NCBI GenBank assembly: GCA_020636095.1
Contig: JACJYN010000007.1
Span: 186,001 to 250,000 of the forward strand
Length of the DNA stretch: 64,000 nt
Direction of reading: 5' to 3'
Origin: Lewinellaceae bacterium
Lineage (GTDB): Bacteria > Bacteroidota > Bacteroidia > Chitinophagales > Saprospiraceae
The notes beneath the pieces were generated by a model. That model was not told where the DNA came from. It made no database searches and saw nothing but the letters and a program-made list of their open reading frames with translations. The position numbers and the translations under genes were made by a program. Position 1 is the first letter of the stretch; every line of letters starts with the position of its first letter. This document shows positions 54,445-61,125 of the stretch, one piece after another.

Positions 54445-57396
54445 ATGAAACATTTCCTCTCCCTTCTGAGCATTATGCTGCTGCTATGCTTAATATCCTC
54501 AGAGCTGGCCGCACAAAATGAACTGCAGATCAAAGCCCCCAACGGCAACGTCCTCCTGGAAGTCCGCGAAGAGGGGGTGATCGTAAAAAAAGTTACGACA
54601 GCCGAACGCACCGGCTTTTCCCTGGCTGCCGACGACAAAGGGCTTTTGGTGTACGATACCGACTCGGGCGCCTTCTTCACCTGGAACGGGGTCCAATGGG
54701 TGCAGATCGACGGGACGGACCTGGTGGATGACGCCGACGCCGACCCCACCAACGAACTGCAAACCGTTTCCTACGACCCGGCTACCAGGATACTGACGCT
54801 CTCCAACGGCGGAACCGTGGACCTCTCCGGCCTGGACAACACCACGGCTGCCGCTCCGGCACAAGCGGCCATCGACGCCCACATCGCAGCCGACCTGGAT
54901 ACAGACCCTACCAACGAGATTGAACTGCCCGCGGGAGGAAACAATGGACAAGTACTTACTACCGATGGAAACAATGGCGTTTCCTGGTCAGATCTCCCGG
55001 CGACCATTAATCTGGCTGATGCCGACAATGACACCAAAATTCAGGTTGAAAAAAATCCGGATGAGGATATTATTCGGTTTGAAGTTTCAGGAACGGAAGC
55101 AGCGCAAATAAGCACCGTCATCCTAAATGGAGGAACCATTGAAACGGGAACCGGTGTACAAGGTTATGGAAGTACTTCACCAGCATGGCAGTCTTTTACG
55201 GCTACTGCCGATGCACAAATCCAATCCATTGAGATTATGTACAACATATACTCGGGATACCCAACCAAAAGCTTTGCCATTTATGAAGGCGAAGGAACTG
55301 GTGGTACTTTATTGGCCTCGCTTGGTAGTCATACCTTAAGTCAGAATGGATGGAATCAGATTACGCTACCCACCCCCATCAATATGAGCAGTGGTGCAAA
55401 ATATACCCTTTGGTTCAGCAACCTCTATGGTGTGGGCTTTTTTGGAAATTCTTATGAAGGTGGCCGGAGTAGTTACAACATTAACGAGGATTGGTCCATC
55501 CGGGTGAACTGGGGTACCTACAAGGGTCAATTAACTACTTCCTCATTGATCATTGATAATGCGTATGCGCTTCCTACAACAGATGGCGCCAACGGGCAGG
55601 TATTAACAACGGATGGCAGTGGCGCCGCGTCATGGTCTACGCCGATCGACTATCAAGGCCTCTCCCTTTCCGGAAACACCCTGTCGATCTCCAACGGTAA
55701 CAGCGTCACCCTCCCTGGTGATAATGATAATGACCCTACCAATGAGATCGAACTGCCTACCGGTGGAAGCAATGGACAAGTACTCACCACTGATGGCAGT
55801 AATGGGGTCTCCTGGGAAGACCCCCCAGGGGCCATTAATCTGGCTGATGCCGACAACGACACCAAAATACAAGTTGAAAAAAATGCAGATGAGGATATTA
55901 TCCGGTTTGAAGCGGATGGTATGGAAGTGATGCAAATAAGCATCGACACCCTTGAAGGGACCATTCAAACAGGCGACAATGGTTTCACTTTTAATTCAAA
56001 TATACCGGGGTGGCAGTCTTTTACGGCTACTGCTGACGCTTCCATTCAATCCATTGAGATTAAATACAATTCCAGCGGGGGATATCCAACCAAAAGCTTT
56101 AGCATTTATGAAGGAGAAGGAACCGGTGGCAATTTATTGGCGTCCCTTGGTAGTTATTCCTTAGCGTATGGATGGAATCAGATTACGCTGCCCACCCCCA
56201 TCAATATGAGCAGCGGAGCAAAATATACCATTTGGTTCAGCTCCTATGCTGGCGTGAGTTATTCTACCAACAACCCTTATGGTGGTGGACGGAGTAATCG
56301 TGGTTCAAACGAGGATTGGTCCACCCGTGTGAATTGGGTTTCCTATAAAGGCCAATTAACAACCTCCTCCCTGATCATTGATAATGCCTATGCGCTTCCT
56401 ACAACAGACGGCGCCAACGGTCAGGTACTCACAACAAATGGAAGCGGCGGCGCGTCCTGGTCTTCACAAGACCTCAGTCTTTCCGGAAATACACTCAGCC
56501 TGACCAATGATGGCACACCGGTAGACCTGAGTGGTTTTCTGGATAGTCCATGGGAGGAGACCGGCGGTAATGTTTATAGGACCAATGGTAATATAGGCAT
56601 CGGCACCAATAACCCCACCAAAGCAAAATTGGAGATCAGCGGCTCCGTCCCGTTTGACCCTCCGGGCAATATCGGGTACCTCAATGCTGCGGGCCAAACC
56701 GGAAGTTATGACCCCAGCTTTTTCCCTTACTCTATCTATGCCTCCAATGTGATCTCTGGACAAGAGTTCCATGCTCACTCCGATGAGCGGATCAAAAATA
56801 TCCTGGGCGTTTCCGACAGCAGATCCGACCTGAAAACGCTCCTGCAGATCGAGATCACCAACTACCGGATGCGGGATACCATCGCCCACGGCTCCCGGGC
56901 CACCAAGAAGGTGATCGCGCAACAGGTGGAGAAGGTATATCCGCAGGCGGTCACCGCCAACCTCACGGAGGTAGTGCCTGATATTTACCGGCGGGCAAAT
57001 GCCGAAGAAAACTGGATCATGCTTACTACCGATCTGAAGGTAGGCGAGCGCGTCAAGCTCATCACCGAAACAGCCAGTTCGATTTATACCGTTACGGCCG
57101 TAGAGGCCAATCGTTTCCAGGTTGAACTGCCGTCTGACGCCGGCCCGCTATCATCTGCCGTCTTCGTTTACGGCCGCGAGGTGAACGACTTCCACACCGT
57201 AGATTATGAGGCGATCTCGATGCTCAACGTCTCCGCTACCCAGGAATTGGCGAAGCAGGTGGAAAGGTTGAAGGCAGAGAACGAAGCCTTGCGGGCGGAG
57301 AATGATGCCTTCGAAACTCGCCTGTCGCGAATGGAGGCGATGTTCCATTCCGGCCAGTCAGGTTCCAATTCGACAAACACAACTAACACAAAATAA
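54445..57396 (+). CDS. Paralogous secreted S74-chaperone protein
   Basis: 983 residues, 62 bases after the previous gene. Signal peptide (MKHFLSLLSIMLLLCLISSELAAQ), N-terminal head and Asp-rich module, S74 region (~776 on; HAHSDERIKNILGVSDSRSDLKTLLQIEITNYRM) and coiled coil are nearly identical to the first protein. The middle differs: a ~165-residue module (FTATADAQIQSIEIMYN ... PTKSFAIYEGEGTGG ... NGWNQITLPTPINMSSGAKYT ... RVNWGTYKGQLTTSSLIIDNAYALPTTDGANGQVLTT) occurs twice and replaces the LVIVD propeller. Modular exchange between conserved ends is evident. The stop overlaps the next start codon. Confidence 0.82.
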   Translation: MKHFLSLLSIMLLLCLISSELAAQNELQIKAPNGNVLLEVREEGVIVKKVTTAERTGFSLAADDKGLLVYDTDSGAFFTWNGVQWVQIDGTDLVDDADADPTNELQTVSYDPATRILTLSNGGTVDLSGLDNTTAAAPAQAAIDAHIAADLDTDPTNEIELPAGGNNGQVLTTDGNNGVSWSDLPATINLADADNDTKIQVEKNPDEDIIRFEVSGTEAAQISTVILNGGTIETGTGVQGYGSTSPAWQSFTATADAQIQSIEIMYNIYSGYPTKSFAIYEGEGTGGTLLASLGSHTLSQNGWNQITLPTPINMSSGAKYTLWFSNLYGVGFFGNSYEGGRSSYNINEDWSIRVNWGTYKGQLTTSSLIIDNAYALPTTDGANGQVLTTDGSGAASWSTPIDYQGLSLSGNTLSISNGNSVTLPGDNDNDPTNEIELPTGGSNGQVLTTDGSNGVSWEDPPGAINLADADNDTKIQVEKNADEDIIRFEADGMEVMQISIDTLEGTIQTGDNGFTFNSNIPGWQSFTATADASIQSIEIKYNSSGGYPTKSFSIYEGEGTGGNLLASLGSYSLAYGWNQITLPTPINMSSGAKYTIWFSSYAGVSYSTNNPYGGGRSNRGSNEDWSTRVNWVSYKGQLTTSSLIIDNAYALPTTDGANGQVLTTNGSGGASWSSQDLSLSGNTLSLTNDGTPVDLSGFLDSPWEETGGNVYRTNGNIGIGTNNPTKAKLEISGSVPFDPPGNIGYLNAAGQTGSYDPSFFPYSIYASNVISGQEFHAHSDERIKNILGVSDSRSDLKTLLQIEITNYRMRDTIAHGSRATKKVIAQQVEKVYPQAVTANLTEVVPDIYRRANAEENWIMLTTDLKVGERVKLITETASSIYTVTAVEANRFQVELPSDAGPLSSAVFVYGREVNDFHTVDYEAISMLNVSATQELAKQVERLKAENEALRAENDAFETRLSRMEAMFHSGQSGSNSTNTTNTK

Positions 57397-59477
57397 TGAT
57401 GAAGTATGCAACGATAAAACGGAAGCCCCGCCGCCTGAAAGCGGCCATCTGGTGCCTGCTTTGCCTGGGCTTCGGCTACCCGGACCTGGCCGCCCAGGCC
57501 TCCCTGGAAGCTACCTCTGGCATCCAGCTGGAAGCCAGCGGCGGCATTCAGGTCGAAGTGGAGGGCAACTGGCTCAACCAGGGCAGCTTACTGCCCGGGC
57601 TCAGCACCCTCCGCTTCGATGGCGCTACCGGGCAGGCCATTCGAAACCAGGGGGGATCCTTCTACAACGTCACGGTCGATAAAGCAGCGGGGGAAGTAAC
57701 CGCCATGGGCCATTTCAATATCGATGGCGCCTTCACCCTCAGCAGCGGCGATGTCAACCTGAATGGCAACGTCATCATCCTGGGAAGCAATGCCCTTTTG
57801 GCAGAAACGCCCGGCCATACCGTCAAGGGCAGCAGCGGCTACCTGCTCACCACCCGCAACCTGAATATGCCCAATGCCGATAATGTGGCCGGCATGGGCC
57901 TTACCCTGACGGCCAACATCAACCTGGGCCACACCGAAGTTGTCCGTGGCCACGCCGAGCAGAGCGGCAATGGCGCGGTGAGCATCCTGCGCTATTTCGA
58001 CGTTTTGCCGGTCAACCAGGCCGGCCTCAGCGCGGATATCCTCTTCCACTACGACGAATCTGAGCTCAACGGCCAGGCGGAGGCCGACCTCCGGCTCTTC
58101 CGCTCGGATGATGGAGGGGCCAGCTGGTCGCTGCTCGGGGGGGCGCTGGATGCCGACGCCAACACCGTTGCCTACAACGGCCTGCCCAGCCTTTCGTCCC
58201 GCTTCACCCTAAGCGCCGGCTGTATGGAAACGACAGTGGCCACCCAGGCCGTTTGCCGGGACATCAGCGTCGAGCTGGACGTTTCCGGCATGGCCTCGAT
58301 CACTGCCACGGATATCAACAACGGCAGCACAGGCGCCTGTGGCATTGCGGGCATTAGCCTGGATGTAGCCAGCTTCAACTGTTCGGATGCAGGGCCCCAA
58401 ATGGTAACCCTCACCGTAACCGGCAACGACGGCAATACCTCGGAATGCTCGGCAACCGTGACGGTGGAAGACAAGTTGGCGCCTACTGCTGTTTGTAGGA
58501 ATGTGGTTGTCCAGCTCGATGCTGACGGAACGGCCAGCATCACTGCCGGGCAGGTGAGCGATGGCAGCAATGACAACTGCGGCCTGCTCGGCCTGAACCT
58601 GAGCCAGGCCAGTTTCGATTGCACCAACGTAGGCGCCAATACTGTCACCCTTACCCTCACCGATGTTAACGGCAATATGTCGGAATGTTCGGCGAGCGTA
58701 CAGGTAAGGGACGACATCTTCGGCGCCTGCGCCAGCCCTTGCCCCAATGACCCCGATGGCGACATCGACGGCGACGGCATCTGCGGCGATGTGGACAACT
58801 GCCCCTTCATGTATAACCCCGGGCAGGAAGACCTCGACCAGGATGGCATCGGCGATGCCTGTGATCAAAGCATCTGCATCAACACAACGGTGAACAACCT
58901 TAATGCCTACGTGAACGGGCTGACAATCAGTTCTTCGGTTAAAAGGGCCATAACCAGCAGGCTGAGCCTGGCGGCCAGCAGATTCTGTAGCGGTTCCAGC
59001 ATTATCACCGTGATCACCTCTCTGAACAGCGTCATTAGTTATGTACAATACCGGAGTGGCAACGGTATCCCGGTGGATGCCGCCGATCACATTATTGCTC
59101 AGGTACAGGCCTTGATCGATGCGCTGAATGCAGGCATTGTGGAGTGCTGTACGGATTCATCCGCCCTTCTGGTAAGCCCGGGCCAGGGAACAACCCCTGC
59201 GGAAATGTACCAGTTGGAAGCCAGTCCTAACCCCTTCAGTGAGCAGGTGTCCATCCGCTTTTACCTGCCCGGGGATGGGCCGGCCACTTTGGAGGTGTTC
59301 AACCTCAACGGGCAGCGGGTGAAAACCTTAATTTCCGAAAATATGGAAGCAGGACAGAAGGAATACAGATGGGATGGTACGGATAGCCGGGGACAGCAAC
59401 TGAGTTCGGGCATCTACCTGGCCCGCCTGCGCACCGGGAAGGAGGCTATAACCAGGAGGGTAAGTTTAGCGCGGTAA
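57396..59477 (+). CDS. T9SS cargo with HYR-like and thrombospondin-3 repeats
   Basis: 693 residues; the ATG overlaps the preceding TAA by one base (an in-frame ATG follows at 57399). Signal-like N-terminus (AAIWCLLCLGFGYPDLAAQ). Residues 25-270 are beta-rich (LSTLRFDGATGQAIRNQGGSFYNVTVDKAAG...). Two HYR-type Ig-like repeats (AVCRDISVELDVSGMASITATDINNGSTGACG..., AVCRNVVVQLDADGTASITAGQVSDGSNDNCG...), each with conserved Cys. Calcium-binding thrombospondin type 3 motif (DPDGDIDGDGICGDVDNCP). C-terminal FlgD-like type A sorting domain (EASPNPFSEQVSIRFYLPG ... LSSGIYLARLRTGKEA). Likely surface-exposed partner or anchor of the two S74 proteins. Confidence 0.88.
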   Translation: MMKYATIKRKPRRLKAAIWCLLCLGFGYPDLAAQASLEATSGIQLEASGGIQVEVEGNWLNQGSLLPGLSTLRFDGATGQAIRNQGGSFYNVTVDKAAGEVTAMGHFNIDGAFTLSSGDVNLNGNVIILGSNALLAETPGHTVKGSSGYLLTTRNLNMPNADNVAGMGLTLTANINLGHTEVVRGHAEQSGNGAVSILRYFDVLPVNQAGLSADILFHYDESELNGQAEADLRLFRSDDGGASWSLLGGALDADANTVAYNGLPSLSSRFTLSAGCMETTVATQAVCRDISVELDVSGMASITATDINNGSTGACGIAGISLDVASFNCSDAGPQMVTLTVTGNDGNTSECSATVTVEDKLAPTAVCRNVVVQLDADGTASITAGQVSDGSNDNCGLLGLNLSQASFDCTNVGANTVTLTLTDVNGNMSECSASVQVRDDIFGACASPCPNDPDGDIDGDGICGDVDNCPFMYNPGQEDLDQDGIGDACDQSICINTTVNNLNAYVNGLTISSSVKRAITSRLSLAASRFCSGSSIITVITSLNSVISYVQYRSGNGIPVDAADHIIAQVQALIDALNAGIVECCTDSSALLVSPGQGTTPAEMYQLEASPNPFSEQVSIRFYLPGDGPATLEVFNLNGQRVKTLISENMEAGQKEYRWDGTDSRGQQLSSGIYLARLRTGKEAITRRVSLAR

Positions 59478-59502
59478 GGGGATGGGCTGTAAAACGGCCT
59501 AA

Positions 59503-59538
59503 CTGGACTTTGGGCATGGCACTGTCCAAAGTCCAGTA
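59503..59538. terminator. Bidirectional terminator-like hairpin
   Basis: ACTGGACTTTGG and CCAAAGTCCAGT form a perfect 12-bp stem with a 12-base loop between convergent genes (T9SS protein ending at 59477, ATPase ending at 59553). Confidence 0.65.
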
Positions 59539-59552
59539 ATAATGCACACCCG

Positions 59553-60986
59553 TTAATCAAACAAAGCATTCATATCCAAAGCATCCTTAACCAGCCGCAG
59601 CGAATACTGATTTTGCTGTAGTCCAAAGGTAGTGATCATGGTAAGAAAAAGTGTTTTTCTCGTGTTGGTTTCCATTCGAAAAGCGGTTAGCTTGTTGGTA
59701 AGCTGCTCGGCGTAGGTTTTGGTAATACTATAGGGCGCAATCGAGAACTTCATCTCGCAAATATTGATGACCCGGTCATTGCGGTCTATTAGTAAGTCGA
59801 TTTGGGCGGCCGGTTCTGTCTGTTGGCTACGCCAGGGAGAAACTTCCGTGTAGACCCCGCTGATGCCCAGGTGTTTTTTGATGGCGCTCACATGATTCAT
59901 GCAAATATATTCAAAAGCATGCCCGCTCCAGGCACGCCACTGCGGGTTGTTTAAACGAGCTAACCAGGCGCCTTCGCCCTGGGCTTTGGAATCTTTTACG
60001 AAAGTGAGGTAGAAAAGAGAATAGGGGTCGGCCAAGCGGTGGATTACATAGCGCTTTTTCTTGCCAAACGGCACATAGCGTTGGATAAAGCCGGAATGTT
60101 CCAATTCGTTTAACACTATGGACGCTGCCCCGCCTTCCGACAAAACCGATTTAGAGATCAGTTCCTTTCTCAACATGCCCCGGGGCTGTTGCGCCAAGGC
60201 CTCAACCACAGATATGTGTTTGCCGGATTGCTTAAAAAGCGATTGATACAGCGTATCGTATTCCAGCCTTAACAGCCCGGTAGGAGAGAAAAACATCCGA
60301 TCAATGTTCTGTGCCACACTCCGGTTGACCTGAATGTTTTCCAGGTAGAATGGCACCCCGCCCATTGCCATATAAAGCTCAAGCAACTGATATCGGTCAT
60401 ATTCTGCTCCTTTTGCTTGTAGGAAAGCTTCCGTTTCACTCAGGGTAAAGGGCTGAAGCAATACTCGTTCCGTAATGCGATTATGCAACCCGCCTCTGTT
60501 GCGGATGAGCTTGTTGATCATCCAGGATGCTGCGGAACCACAACTGATTAGTAGTACATCATTTCGCAGGGATGCCCAACTATTCCAAAAATGCTCTAAC
60601 GCGGATAAAAAATCTGCTCCATGGGTATCGAACCAGGGCAATTCATCAAAGAAAATAACCTTTTTGGCTCGTTTATCTTTTTCGGCTAATTTGATGACCA
60701 ATTGAAACGCTTCAAACCAGCCCGAAGGTGGAGATGAACCGGCAAGGCCAGGGTCAAAACCCATCATGGCAGTATGGAAATTTAATAACTGCTGCTTCGT
60801 TGTAGCATTGGCCAAAGCGGTCATGCGAAACGTGAACTGGCCGTCAAAAAACTGGTTGACTAGGAACGTCTTGCCCACCCGTCTTCTGCCATACAGGATT
60901 AAAAATTCCGATTTGTAACTATCCTGTACCCGTTTTAGCGTCTCAATTTCTTGCTTTCTACCAATTAGAATGGGTTCCTGAAGCAT
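59553..60986 (-). CDS. AAA ATPase with DUF234-like C-terminal domain
   Basis: 477 residues from ATG 60986 (an upstream TTG at 60998 is possible). P-loop FLILYGRRRVGKTFLVNQFF, Walker B KKVIFFDELPW, sensor VLLISCGSAASWM, then a winged-helix region (EALAQQPRGMLRKELISKSVLSEGGAASIVLNELEHSGFI) and a C-terminal PD-(D/E)XK-like DUF234 domain (QTEPAAQIDLLIDRNDRVINICEMKFS; Asp and Glu-x-Lys). Common stand-alone genes in Bacteroidota and archaea of unproven function. A strong inverted repeat sits at its promoter. A scrap of a relative is at 25655. Confidence 0.87.
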   Translation of the reverse strand: MLQEPILIGRKQEIETLKRVQDSYKSEFLILYGRRRVGKTFLVNQFFDGQFTFRMTALANATTKQQLLNFHTAMMGFDPGLAGSSPPSGWFEAFQLVIKLAEKDKRAKKVIFFDELPWFDTHGADFLSALEHFWNSWASLRNDVLLISCGSAASWMINKLIRNRGGLHNRITERVLLQPFTLSETEAFLQAKGAEYDRYQLLELYMAMGGVPFYLENIQVNRSVAQNIDRMFFSPTGLLRLEYDTLYQSLFKQSGKHISVVEALAQQPRGMLRKELISKSVLSEGGAASIVLNELEHSGFIQRYVPFGKKKRYVIHRLADPYSLFYLTFVKDSKAQGEGAWLARLNNPQWRAWSGHAFEYICMNHVSAIKKHLGISGVYTEVSPWRSQQTEPAAQIDLLIDRNDRVINICEMKFSIAPYSITKTYAEQLTNKLTAFRMETNTRKTLFLTMITTFGLQQNQYSLRLVKDALDMNALFD

Positions 60987-60997
60987 AATATACTGCA

Positions 60998-61041
60998 ATT
61001 GTAGCGGTTACATCCCTAAATGTACAAATAACCGCTACAAT
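60998..61041. promoter_or_regulatory. 13-bp inverted repeat, candidate operator
   Basis: ATTGTAGCGGTTA (60998-61010) and TAACCGCTACAAT (61029-61041) are perfect complements 18 bases apart, with a third half-site TTTTAGCGGTTA at 61053-61064 and a weaker GCCGCTAAAT at 61085. Placed directly upstream of the ATPase start, so possibly an autoregulatory operator. Confidence 0.6.
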
Positions 61042-61125
61042 CCGGTAGTGATTTTAGCGGTTATTTGATAAAAAACATCGGTTGCCGCTAAATTTGCACC
61101 TCCAACGCTTGCATATCATACAGCA

